Assembly (NCBI RefSeq): GCF_003012735.1
Contig: NZ_PXYI01000001.1
Coordinates: 1-64,000, forward strand
Direction of reading: 5' to 3'
DNA length: 64,000 bases
Source: Allosphingosinicella deserti
GTDB lineage: Bacteria; Pseudomonadota; Alphaproteobacteria; Sphingomonadales; Sphingomonadaceae
Shown: positions 35,890-44,019 of the stretch, one piece after another
Position numbering within the stretch: position 1 is the first letter of the stretch
How the letters are laid out: each line of letters begins with the position of its first letter
Position numbers and translations under genes: made by a program
Notes under the pieces: generated by a model
The model's input: the letters and a program-made list of their open reading frames with translations, nothing else
What the model was told of the DNA's origin: nothing
Database searches by the model: none

Positions 35890-36794
35890 GCGATCCGCGG
35901 ACGCTTTCGATCCTGTGGCGCGGGCCGCTGTCGGGCTGCAATTATGCCTGCGGCTATTGCCCCTTCGCCAAGCGCCGCGACAGCCGCGCGACCCTCGCCG
36001 CGGATCGGGCGGCGCTCGAACGGTTTGAACGCTGGGTGGCCGCCCGGGCGCGCCGTGTCGCGATCCTGTTCACGCCCTGGGGCGAGGCGCTGATCCGGCG
36101 CTATTATCGCGAGACGATCACCCGCCTTTCCCATCTGCCCCAAGTCGAGACGGTGGCGATCCAGACCAATTTGTCGGGTGCGACCGGCTGGCTGGCCGAT
36201 TGCGACACGCGGCGGGTAGCCCTGTGGGCAACCTTCCACCCCGGCGAGACGGATCGGGCGCGGTTCGTCGCCAGGATCCGCGAGCTCGCCGCCCTGGGCG
36301 TGCGGCACAGTGTCGGAGTGGTGGCGCTGCGATCCCATTTCGACGCCATCGAGCGGCTGCGGGCTGAGCTTCCAACGCGCACCTATCTGTGGGTCAATGC
36401 CGAGGAGAGCCTGCAGGGCTGTTACGCGCCGGCGGAAATCGAGCGGCTGGTTGCCGTCGATCCGCTGTTCGAACTCAACAATCGCGAATATGCCAGCCTT
36501 GGACGTGCCTGTGCGGCCGGACACACCGCCATTTCGGTGCGCGGCGACGGGGAGGCGCGGCGCTGCCACTTCATCGACGCGCCGATCGGCAACATCTACG
36601 ATCCCGATTTCGACTCAAGGCTGAAGCCCGCGCCCTGCACCCGCGCGACCTGCAACTGCCATATCGGCTATCGCCACCTCGTCGACCTCGGAATGGACGG
36701 GCTGTTCGGGGCAGGGCGGACCGAGCGGTTCGCGGCTGCGCCAAGACGCGACGCGGCACTGGCGTGCATCGCTGCGTTCGAGGGCGGCGGGTGA
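35886..36794 (+). CDS. STM4011-family radical SAM protein
   Basis: The 302-residue enzyme starts at GTG 35886. Its radical SAM cysteines are Cys18, Cys22 and Cys25 in GCNYACGYCPFAKR. VAILFTPWGEALIRRYY and VAIQTNLSG match the STM4011 family. The C-terminal part (from about residue 205) holds further cysteines (RACAAGH, RRCHF, PCTRATCNCHIGY) spaced like an auxiliary Fe-S cluster site of SPASM or Twitch type. It ends the operon. Two different radical SAM enzymes in one operon suggest stepwise modification of one substrate. Confidence 0.88.
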   Translation: MSDPRTLSILWRGPLSGCNYACGYCPFAKRRDSRATLAADRAALERFERWVAARARRVAILFTPWGEALIRRYYRETITRLSHLPQVETVAIQTNLSGATGWLADCDTRRVALWATFHPGETDRARFVARIRELAALGVRHSVGVVALRSHFDAIERLRAELPTRTYLWVNAEESLQGCYAPAEIERLVAVDPLFELNNREYASLGRACAAGHTAISVRGDGEARRCHFIDAPIGNIYDPDFDSRLKPAPCTRATCNCHIGYRHLVDLGMDGLFGAGRTERFAAAPRRDAALACIAAFEGGG

Positions 36795-36910
36795 GCGATG
36801 AACCAAAGACGGGCCACCCCCTGCCCCCTCCACAAAGTCGTGGATGAGGTGGCTTTCGGAACGGGCGGAGATGCCGCAGCTAGCCCGTCCGGGCTCCAAG
36901 GGGCGTGAAA

Positions 36911-36928
36911 CCTGAGCCGTGGCTCAGG
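36911..36928. terminator. bidirectional terminator-like hairpin
   Basis: CCTGAGCC-GT-GGCTCAGG is a perfect 8-bp inverted repeat between the ends of the convergent STM4011 and L,D-transpeptidase genes. It overlaps the transpeptidase stop codon. No T tract follows. A second short inverted repeat (AGCCCG-TC-CGGGCT) lies at 36882-36895. Confidence 0.4.
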
Positions 36929-37616
36929 CGAGCTTGTCGGCGTAGAGGAAGTGGCCTGGGCCGAGGCGCCGCAGCACCTCCTGGAGGCTGGCGTGGGAGA
37001 GGGCGAAGCAGCCTTCCGAGCGACCCAGCTTGCCGTGTTCGCGAATCACTTCCGGCTCGGCATACCAGGCGCTGTGCACGACGATCGCGCGGCCTTCGGC
37101 ATTATTGTTGCGCGGCTCCAGCCCTTTGACCTTCATTGAGCGGCCGTATTTGCCGTTATAATATTCGCCGGTGATGTAGGCGCCGGCCGAACTCGCGTTC
37201 GATCCGAACGCATTCGAGAAGCGCTCGAGATAGCCGCTGTGATCGGGGTCGGAGCCGCGGCCGTGCGCGACATAATGGCTCGAGACCTTGCCGGTATTGG
37301 TGTCGAGGATGAAGAATCGCTGCTCGCGGGAAGCCCGCGAGAAATCGGTGATCCCGACCAGATTGGTGTGGCGGATGCGGCCGCGATTGGCGTCGAACGC
37401 AGCACGGGCGCGGGCGAGCAAACGGGGATCGATCACGGGATCGACGAGCACGCGGGGACGGGCCGCCACAGGCGCAGAGGCTGGCCGCGGCATCGCCGCA
37501 CGCTTGCCGTCATTCAGGCCGGACACGATCTGGGCCAGGGTCTCACCCTTGGCGGCGGTGGCGATCAGGCCGGCCGCAGCACCGGCACCAAGCAACTGCC
37601 TGCGCGAGTAAATCAA
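36924..37616 (-). CDS. Tat-exported murein L,D-transpeptidase-like protein 1
   Basis: With a TTG start at 37616 (after GGAGG) the protein has 230 residues and begins MIYSRRQLLGAGAAAGLIATAA, a twin-arginine type signal. The catalytic domain (about 75-230) shows HSAWYAEPEV, then KLGRSEGCFALS, which holds the nucleophile Cys. This fits the YkuD_2 type of murein L,D-transpeptidase. It is expected to cross-link peptidoglycan or attach proteins to it. An ATG start at 37646 is possible. A paralogue lies upstream at 37886-38497. Confidence 0.85.
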   Translation of the reverse strand: MIYSRRQLLGAGAAAGLIATAAKGETLAQIVSGLNDGKRAAMPRPASAPVAARPRVLVDPVIDPRLLARARAAFDANRGRIRHTNLVGITDFSRASREQRFFILDTNTGKVSSHYVAHGRGSDPDHSGYLERFSNAFGSNASSAGAYITGEYYNGKYGRSMKVKGLEPRNNNAEGRAIVVHSAWYAEPEVIREHGKLGRSEGCFALSHASLQEVLRRLGPGHFLYADKLA

Positions 37617-37885
37617 TGCTTTTCCCTCCGCTTCTGGCAAAGCCATCTAGCGGAAAAGTGGTTACTTTAGAATGAATTGCACCGGGATTGCCGTGCCGCC
37701 GAGTTCGGCTCGTCGCGCTTGGCACACGACTCGGCGGAGCGGTGTGCCGGATCGGGAACAATCTCGTGAATGCGCTTCCTGATCGCGTTCCGGCCACGAA
37801 CCCGGGCGCGTGGCCACCGAATCCATAGATTGCGAGTCGGTTGGAGCAGCGCGATGTCCAGGTCTGCGGACCTGCGCGCGATGCC

Positions 37886-38497
37886 TCAAACCTTCTCGGC
37901 GTAAAGGAGACGGCCCGAGCCCAGGCGGGTCATCGCTTCGGCGTGGCTGATTCCGGGCAGCGCGAAGCAGCCCTCGGAGCGCCCGAGCTTGCCGAACGTC
38001 TCCGCTACCTTGGGCTCGGCATACCAGGCACTGTGGATCACGATCGCGCGCGCCTCGGCATTGCTGTTGCTGGGATCGAGCCCGAACAGGCGCATCGACC
38101 AGCCATATTTGCCGGTATAGGAATTGCCGGTGAGATAGGCGCCTTCCGAGGTCGCTTCCGATCCGACGTCGTTGGAAAAGCGCTCCAGCCAGCCGAGATG
38201 GCTCGGATCCGATCCGCGGCCATGGGCGACGAGATGCTCGGTCGTGAAGTTGGAGCGAAGATCGACGATGTAGAAACGCGGCTGGCGCGAGACCCGGCCG
38301 AAATCGGCGATGCCGATCACGTCGGCATTCCTGAGCCGGCTGCGATTGGCTTCCAATGCGGCCATCGCGCGGGCACGCAGAGCGGGGTTGATTGCGGGCT
38401 GCGGCGGCGCAACGGTCGCGAAGACTTTCGACGGTAACAGGCCGGCCGCACCCGTGGTGGCGGCAACGTTCAGAAGCGATCTACGCGTAAGCGTCAC
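37886..38497 (-). CDS. Tat-exported murein L,D-transpeptidase-like protein 2
   Basis: The 203-residue paralogue starts at GTG 38497, seven bases after GGGAGG, and begins MTLTRRSLLNVAATTGAAGLL, a twin-arginine-like signal. The catalytic region repeats the first copy closely (HGRGSDPSHLGWLERFSN, VIHSAWYAEPKV, KLGRSEGCFALPG). It is shorter than copy 1 by about 27 residues, lost from the linker after the signal. The 269-base gap between the copies holds no gene. Tandem duplication is likely. Confidence 0.85.
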   Translation of the reverse strand: MTLTRRSLLNVAATTGAAGLLPSKVFATVAPPQPAINPALRARAMAALEANRSRLRNADVIGIADFGRVSRQPRFYIVDLRSNFTTEHLVAHGRGSDPSHLGWLERFSNDVGSEATSEGAYLTGNSYTGKYGWSMRLFGLDPSNSNAEARAIVIHSAWYAEPKVAETFGKLGRSEGCFALPGISHAEAMTRLGSGRLLYAEKV

Positions 38498-38647
38498 AAG
38501 CACCCTCCCATGAACGTCCATTGTCGCAAAACCGTGCAGCCCGCTCAACGACTTAAACGGCGCGAGGAGGGCCATCCACCGCAGCAGGGAATCCGTTCGC
38601 CGCATATCCGTTCGGAACCGGAACGGATGTGCGCGCGTCTTCGCGGC

Positions 38648-39691
38648 ATGGGCGCATTCGAATCCCTGGCCGTCAAACCCGGTTTGCCGCCGATGGAGGC
38701 GAAGCTCGTCGACGCTCTGCCCACCGATCCGGGCTGGCGATTCGAGCCCAAATGGGACGGCTTCCGATGCCTCGTCTACCGCGATGGCGGCGAGGTTCAT
38801 CTCCAGTCCAAATCGGGCAAGCCGCTCGGCCGCTATTTCCCGGAAGTCGTCGAAAGCGTTCGCGCGATGGAGGCGGACCGGATCGTGCTCGACGGCGAAT
38901 TGATCATCCCGATCGGCGGCATCCTGTCGTTCGACGCCCTCCAGCTGCGCCTCCATCCGGCGGAGAGCCGGGTACGGCGGCTGGCGGAAGAGACGCCGGC
39001 GCAGCTGATGCTGTTCGATCTGCTCTTTTCGAAGGAGACCAGCTATCTCGATGCGCCGCTCGACCATCGCCGGCGCGCGCTCGAGATCGTCCACCGCGCC
39101 GAGCGGCGTGAGGACCTGTTGCTGTCGCCCTACACGGACGATCGCGAAGTCGCGCAGGGCTGGCTGAATCAGGCCGGCGGCGCGCTCGACGGGGTGGTCG
39201 CGAAGCGTGCCGATGCGGCTTACCAGCCGGGGGAGCGCGCGATGTTGAAGATCAAGCAGCTGCGCACTGCGGACTGCGTCGTCGGCGGCTTCCGCTATGC
39301 CGCCAACAGCCGCGAAGTCGGCTCGCTGCTGCTCGGCCTGTTCAACGACGCGGGCAAGCTCGATCATGTCGGCTTCACCTCAGCGATCGCCGCCGACGAG
39401 CGCGCCGCGCTGACCGCCAGGCTCGAGGCGCTGATCGGCCCGCCCGGCTTCACCGGCGATGCACCGGGAGGACCGAGCCGCTGGTCGACCGAGCGGACCG
39501 GCGAATGGCAGCCGCTGCGCCACGAACTCGTCGCCGAGGTGCGCTACGACCACGTTACCGGCAATCGCTTCCGGCACGGCACCAAGTTCCTGCGCTGGCG
39601 GCCCGACAAGGCGCCGGAGCAATGCCGGATGGAGCAGTTGCAGCCGGAGGCGCGGCCGGCGGAGCTTGCCGGACTGGAGAGCGGACAATGA
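38648..39691 (+). CDS. ATP-dependent DNA ligase (LigC/LigD ligase-domain type)
   Basis: The 347-residue protein has the nucleotidyltransferase motif I with Lys35 in EPKWDGFRCLV, IVLDGELIIP as motif III region, GVVAKRADAAYQPGER as motif IV region and the OB-fold start MLKIKQLRTADCVVGG. This is the ligase part of bacterial non-homologous end joining. It seals nicks with ATP. ATG 38648 is the likely start; 38627 is an alternative. The stop overlaps the polymerase gene as ATGA. Confidence 0.9.
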   Translation: MGAFESLAVKPGLPPMEAKLVDALPTDPGWRFEPKWDGFRCLVYRDGGEVHLQSKSGKPLGRYFPEVVESVRAMEADRIVLDGELIIPIGGILSFDALQLRLHPAESRVRRLAEETPAQLMLFDLLFSKETSYLDAPLDHRRRALEIVHRAERREDLLLSPYTDDREVAQGWLNQAGGALDGVVAKRADAAYQPGERAMLKIKQLRTADCVVGGFRYAANSREVGSLLLGLFNDAGKLDHVGFTSAIAADERAALTARLEALIGPPGFTGDAPGGPSRWSTERTGEWQPLRHELVAEVRYDHVTGNRFRHGTKFLRWRPDKAPEQCRMEQLQPEARPAELAGLESGQ

Positions 39692-40569
39692 GCGAGGAGC
39701 GATTCGTCGAAGGCGTTCGGCTGAGCAATCCGGACAAGATCCTCTATCCGGAGCAGGGCATCACCAAGAGCGACCTCGCCGATTATTATGTCGCCGTCGC
39801 CGAGCGGATCCTGCCGCAGGTCGCCTACCGCCCGATCACGATGGTGCGGTGCCCGACCGGTCAAGGCAAGAAATGCTTCTACCAGCGTCACGCCGGATCC
39901 GGCGTGCCCGAGCAGCTCGGCGAGATCGTCATCCCCGGATTCGACGAGCCCTATCTCTACATCAAGGACGTGCCGGGGCTGATCGCACTGGTCCAGATGG
40001 GGGTGCTCGAAATGCACCCCTGGGCGGTGACGGTGGAGCATCCGGACCGCGCCGACCGGATCATCTTCGATCTCGATCCGGACGAGGGGCTCGGCTTCGA
40101 CAGCGTGATCGCCGCCGCGAAGGAGGTTCGCGAACGGCTGACGGCGATCGGGCTCCAAAGCTTCGTCAAGACCACCGGCGGCAAGGGCCTGCACGTCGTC
40201 GTGCCGATCGAGCCGACGGCTGAGTGGCGGGACGTGAAGAGCTTCGCGAAGGGGCTTTCGGCCGAGATGGCCGCGGATTCGCCCGGCAAATATCTGACGA
40301 AGATCTCCAAGGCGGAGCGGGCCGGGCGGCTGTTCATCGATTATCTGCGCAACGACCCGACCTCCACAGCGGTGGCGGCCTACTCGACCCGGTCGCGGGA
40401 AGGCGCGCCGGTGGCGATGCCGCTGACCTGGGCGCAGGTGAAGAACGGGCTCGATCCGTGCGCCTACACGATCGCCACCGTGCCGGGCCTGATCGCACGC
40501 CAGAGTTCCGATCCCTGGGCGGACATGCCGTCCGTGCGCCAGCTTCTGCCGCCCGCGCCGCGCGCTTAA
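39688..40569 (+). CDS. LigD-type polymerase domain (AEP primase-polymerase)
   Basis: The 293-residue protein is the stand-alone polymerase domain of LigD. It starts RLSNPDKILYPEQGITKSDLA and has the catalytic DLD in IIFDLDPDEG, the TTGGKGLHVVVP segment and WAQVKNGLDPCAYTI. It extends and fills DNA ends, often adding ribonucleotides, before ligation. It is translationally coupled to the ligase gene. Neither a Ku gene nor the LigD phosphoesterase domain is in the window. Confidence 0.92.
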   Translation: MSEERFVEGVRLSNPDKILYPEQGITKSDLADYYVAVAERILPQVAYRPITMVRCPTGQGKKCFYQRHAGSGVPEQLGEIVIPGFDEPYLYIKDVPGLIALVQMGVLEMHPWAVTVEHPDRADRIIFDLDPDEGLGFDSVIAAAKEVRERLTAIGLQSFVKTTGGKGLHVVVPIEPTAEWRDVKSFAKGLSAEMAADSPGKYLTKISKAERAGRLFIDYLRNDPTSTAVAAYSTRSREGAPVAMPLTWAQVKNGLDPCAYTIATVPGLIARQSSDPWADMPSVRQLLPPAPRA

Positions 40570-40625
40570 GCCACGCTTGCCGTTGCGCCGGCGCGCCTTA
40601 TCTGAGGCGAAAAGGAGTTCAGCAC

Positions 40626-41174
40626 ATGGCGAGCGAGCAGATCATTTTGGCGGGCGGGTGCTTCTGGTGCACCGAGGCGGTGTTCAAGGACGTGATCGGA
40701 GTCACCGAAGTCGAAAGCGGTTATATTGGCGGGCAGGTCCCCAACCCGACCTACAAGCAGGTCTGCGGCGGCGACACCGGCCATGCCGAAGCGATCCGGG
40801 TGACCTTCGATCCCGATGCGATCGGCCTGGACGACGTGCTCGACGTCTTCTTCGGCACCCACGATCCGACCCAGCGCAACCGCCAGGGCAACGACATCGG
40901 CACCCAATATCGCTCGGCCGTCTTCCCGCGCGACGAGGCGCAGGAGCAGGCGGTACGCCGCGCGATCGAGCGGGCTCAGCCCGATTGGCCGGCGCCGATC
41001 GTCACCACGATCGAGCCGATTTCCGACTGGTGGCCGGCCGAGGATTACCACCAGGATTATTGGGACGGCGAGGGCCAGAGCAACTCCTACTGCCTCGCGG
41101 TGATCCCGCCCAAGCTCAAGAAGCTCCGCAAGAGCTTCGCCGATCGGGTCAAGGCCGAAGCGGCAGCGGAGTAG
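40626..41174 (+). CDS. msrA: peptide methionine sulfoxide reductase A
   Basis: The 182-residue enzyme reduces methionine-S-sulfoxide in proteins. The active site is GCFWCTEAVF (Cys12 nucleophile), followed by GYIGG, the GHAEAI motif and FFGTHDPTQRNRQGND. No signal peptide is seen, so it is cytoplasmic. The ATG at 40626 follows AAAGGAG. It lies 56 bases after the LigD-type gene. Confidence 0.95.
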   Translation: MASEQIILAGGCFWCTEAVFKDVIGVTEVESGYIGGQVPNPTYKQVCGGDTGHAEAIRVTFDPDAIGLDDVLDVFFGTHDPTQRNRQGNDIGTQYRSAVFPRDEAQEQAVRRAIERAQPDWPAPIVTTIEPISDWWPAEDYHQDYWDGEGQSNSYCLAVIPPKLKKLRKSFADRVKAEAAAE

Positions 41175-41295
41175 GATGGCGAGGTCCGGAGCGGTAGCGC
41201 TCCGGACCCGGCCCACGCCGCGCGTTGCACCGCGGCCATGCTGCAAGGCAATGAAGTAACTTGCGTTTTCACCGCATCCGACGCAGCATCTCGGC

Positions 41296-41454
41296 ATGAC
41301 CATCGCCGAACGACACGACATCGCTTACCTCATTCTTGCACTTGTCGTCGTCGGCGTGATTGCCGTTGTGCTGCGCCTGCGCCGCGTGCGGCGAATGGAA
41401 CGCCGCAGCAATCGTGCGCCGATCGACATCGGCATCCCGCGCGACGACCGTTGA
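41296..41454 (+). CDS. 52-residue single-helix membrane protein
   Basis: The frame runs from ATG 41296 to TGA 41452-41454. The peptide is MTIAERHDIAYLILALVVVG, then VIAVVLRLRRVRRMERR and a hydrophilic tail. It has one transmembrane helix (about 10-27) followed by a strong positive cluster, so the tail should face the cytoplasm. It has no close neighbour in an operon. The function is unknown. Confidence 0.6.
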   Translation: MTIAERHDIAYLILALVVVGVIAVVLRLRRVRRMERRSNRAPIDIGIPRDDR

Positions 41455-41538
41455 GCTGCCGCTCGGCGCCGCCTGCCAGAGCGGTGGCGAGCTGCTGGCT
41501 GTCGCGGCAAGGGTTGAGACCGCCTTACCTTCGCGCGT

Positions 41539-43101
41539 TCAGGCCGCCTTCGCGCTGACGTCTTCGGTCTCGGCAGCTTCCGGGATCGTGAACCGAAAGA
41601 CGGTGCCGCCGCCCGCGCGGGGCTCCGCCCAGATGCGGCCGCCATGCGCTTCGACGATGGTCCGGCAGATCGACAGGCCGATGCCCATCCCGTCCTTCTT
41701 GGTGGTCCGGAAGGCGGTGAACAGCATGTCCTGCGCGTCCGAGGGGATGCCGCTGCCGGTATCGCTCACGGCAATCTCGATCATGGGGCCGTCCACCGCT
41801 CGGGTTTCGACGACGAGCGATCGCACCGCCGAACCCTGCATGGCCTCGAAGGCGTTGCGGATGAGATTGAGCAGCACCTGCTGAACCTGGATCCGATCGA
41901 CCAGCACGTGGGCGTCGGGATCGTGGACGATCACCCGGTGGCGGATGCCTTGCAGATCGGCCTCGAGGAAAGCGATGCTGCCGATCTTGTCGATGATCTC
42001 GGCCAGCCGCTCGCCCTGCCTGGTGACGCTGCCGCGCACCATCTCGCGGAGCCGGCGGATGATCTCGCCGGCACGCAGCGCCGTCTCCTGGGCAGCGCCG
42101 ATCGCATCCAGCGCCTGCGCCGCATCGCCTTCGCGCTGACGGATGAGCAGGCGCTTGGCGATCGACATGTAGTTCGACACCGCCGCGAGAGGTTGGTTGA
42201 GCTCGTGCGCCAGCGCCGACCCCATTTCGCCCATCGCATTGACGCGGCTGACGTAGATGAGTTGATCCTGAATCGTCTTTTCGCGCTCCGCAGCCTCCTC
42301 GCGCGCCGCGATCTCCTCCTTGAGATGGGCGATACGGTAGAACAGAAAGCCGCCGATCAGCACCAGCCAGACGGCGATGATGCCGAGATACCATTGGGCG
42401 GCGCCGAGCCGCCGGCCTTCGAGGACGATCTCGCGGATCCGAAAGGCGTGTTCGCCGACGCCCGGGACGGTGCCGGTGTGGATCGACAGCGAGATGACGT
42501 TGTCGAATTGCGGCCGGCTGAGCTCAGGGGGCACGTGATGCTGGGTCACCCACCATTCCGCCACACTGAAATTGTCGGGCGCGAGAGTCACCTCTTCCGT
42601 GCCGCGGGGATAATCGAATTCGATCTGGTTGTACTTTGCGGTCTCACTGCGCTTGGGAAGGCTGTAGCGCGGGTCGTAATTCTTGAAGAACACGCGAACG
42701 GTCCGGCTCGGTCCCTTGTAATCGAACTTCAGCTTCATGCTGGTGACGTTCGACAGATCGATCCCCCGCTGATGATTTTCGGCATCGAACAGCAATTCGT
42801 AGCCGCAATAGGGGATTTCGACCGTCCGTCGCAGCGCACAGCGCCATGCCATCGGCTCGCGGGCGTCCGCTGTGACGGACGATGTGCCGCCGATCTGCTC
42901 GTCGCTATAGGCGTAACCGACATAATCGGGCTTGATCGCGGGAGAGAAGCGGATCTCCTGGCGGAGAATCGCATCCTCGAAAACCACGGCCAGAAGGGTA
43001 AGCACGAGCAGGCACACGATCACGGCCTCGAAGCGAAGGCTTCGCAGCAATCCGGCTTTGCCGGATGTCGATAGTGAACGTCCTGTCGAACTGCTCTGCA
43101 T
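41539..43101 (-). CDS. membrane sensor histidine kinase with extracytoplasmic domain
   Basis: The 520-residue protein has a transmembrane helix near 25-45, an extracytoplasmic domain of about 200 residues and a second helix near 262-282. After a short coiled coil (HLKEEIAAREEAAEREK) the H-box ALAHELNQPLAAV places the phospho-acceptor at His299. N (LIRNAFEAM), G1 (SDTGSGI) and G2 (GMGIGLSI) boxes complete the ATPase. The HELNQPLA form groups it with FixL/NtrB-like kinases. No response regulator adjoins it. The start at 43101 gives the full first helix. Confidence 0.88.
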   Translation of the reverse strand: MQSSSTGRSLSTSGKAGLLRSLRFEAVIVCLLVLTLLAVVFEDAILRQEIRFSPAIKPDYVGYAYSDEQIGGTSSVTADAREPMAWRCALRRTVEIPYCGYELLFDAENHQRGIDLSNVTSMKLKFDYKGPSRTVRVFFKNYDPRYSLPKRSETAKYNQIEFDYPRGTEEVTLAPDNFSVAEWWVTQHHVPPELSRPQFDNVISLSIHTGTVPGVGEHAFRIREIVLEGRRLGAAQWYLGIIAVWLVLIGGFLFYRIAHLKEEIAAREEAAEREKTIQDQLIYVSRVNAMGEMGSALAHELNQPLAAVSNYMSIAKRLLIRQREGDAAQALDAIGAAQETALRAGEIIRRLREMVRGSVTRQGERLAEIIDKIGSIAFLEADLQGIRHRVIVHDPDAHVLVDRIQVQQVLLNLIRNAFEAMQGSAVRSLVVETRAVDGPMIEIAVSDTGSGIPSDAQDMLFTAFRTTKKDGMGIGLSICRTIVEAHGGRIWAEPRAGGGTVFRFTIPEAAETEDVSAKAA

Positions 43102-43219
43102 GCAGCGATCTCGATTTCGCCTGCCACCGCCGGACCACGCTGCGGGGCCGGAACACGTGGGAACCATTGGCATTTTAGATGCGTGGCTCCGGCTTTCTGA
43201 CTTCTGAACAGGGTTTATT

Positions 43220-43237
43220 GCGCGCTGCGCAGCGCGC
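43220..43237. other. 18-base perfect palindrome between sensor kinase and ZIP genes
   Basis: GCGCGCTGCGCAGCGCGC is fully self-complementary and lies just after the ZIP stop on the minus strand. It could form a hairpin with a small loop. No T run follows on the minus strand (AATAAACCC), so it is not a strong terminator. It may instead be an operator for the kinase gene. Confidence 0.35.
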
Positions 43238-43244
43238 GTGACAT

Positions 43245-44006
43245 TCAGCCGAGACGAGACAGGGTGAAGGCAGTGAGGAAACCGGCCACCGCGATCATTC
43301 CGGCATAATCCTGCGTGCCTTCGAAGGCCTCCGGCACCATCGTGTCGACGATCATCGCCAGAATCGCGCCGGCGGCGATCGCCTGGACGGCGGCGATGCT
43401 GCCGCCGCCGGCGCCGGCGAACAGCAGATAGCCCGCGAACGCGGCAAGCCCGGCGCTGAGCGCGATCGCGCCCCACAGCAAGAAGACGAAACGTGCACTC
43501 TTGCCCTCGTTCTTCATGCCGGCGGCGCTGGAGAGCCCCTCGGGAAGGTTGGACAGGAACACGGCGGCGACTGCGACCAGGCCAACGCCCTCGCCGCGCA
43601 GCAGGCTGACGCCGATGACGATCGATTCCGGAATGCCGTCGAGCAGCGCGCCGAGCGCCAGGGCGCCGCCATTTTCCTGATTTTGCTGTTCGTTCTGATC
43701 GCGCAGCCCCTTGTCGGAGCGCTTGCGGTGCCTGGCACCCCACAGGCTGAGCAGCCGGTTGCAGACGGTGTAGACGGCGGCGCCGCCGAGGAAGCCGCCG
43801 GCGACCGGCACGAAGCCACCCTGGCGCCAGGCTTCGTCGACCAGCTCGAACGACAATGCCGAGATCAGCACGCCGGATCCGAACGCCATGATCGCAGCGA
43901 TGAGCCGGCGGGGCAGGGGCAGGAACCAGCCGACCAGCGCGCCGATCAGCAGGGCCGAGCCGCTCAGCAATCCCCAGGCTCCGGCTTGCAGTGCGACGGG
44001 CATCAA
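43245..44006 (-). CDS. ZIP-family metal transporter
   Basis: The 253-residue protein has about eight hydrophobic segments with a charged loop (ARHRKRSDKGLRDQNEQQNQEN) between the third and fourth. The ZIP signatures are GIPESIVIGVSLL and FLSNLPEGLSSAAG, matching the metal-site helices of ZupT/GufA-type carriers. It likely imports zinc or another divalent metal. It lies 13 bases downstream of the tsaC/sua5-like gene. Confidence 0.87.
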   Translation of the reverse strand: MMPVALQAGAWGLLSGSALLIGALVGWFLPLPRRLIAAIMAFGSGVLISALSFELVDEAWRQGGFVPVAGGFLGGAAVYTVCNRLLSLWGARHRKRSDKGLRDQNEQQNQENGGALALGALLDGIPESIVIGVSLLRGEGVGLVAVAAVFLSNLPEGLSSAAGMKNEGKSARFVFLLWGAIALSAGLAAFAGYLLFAGAGGGSIAAVQAIAAGAILAMIVDTMVPEAFEGTQDYAGMIAVAGFLTAFTLSRLG

Positions 44007-44019
44007 GCCGCTCCTTGTT

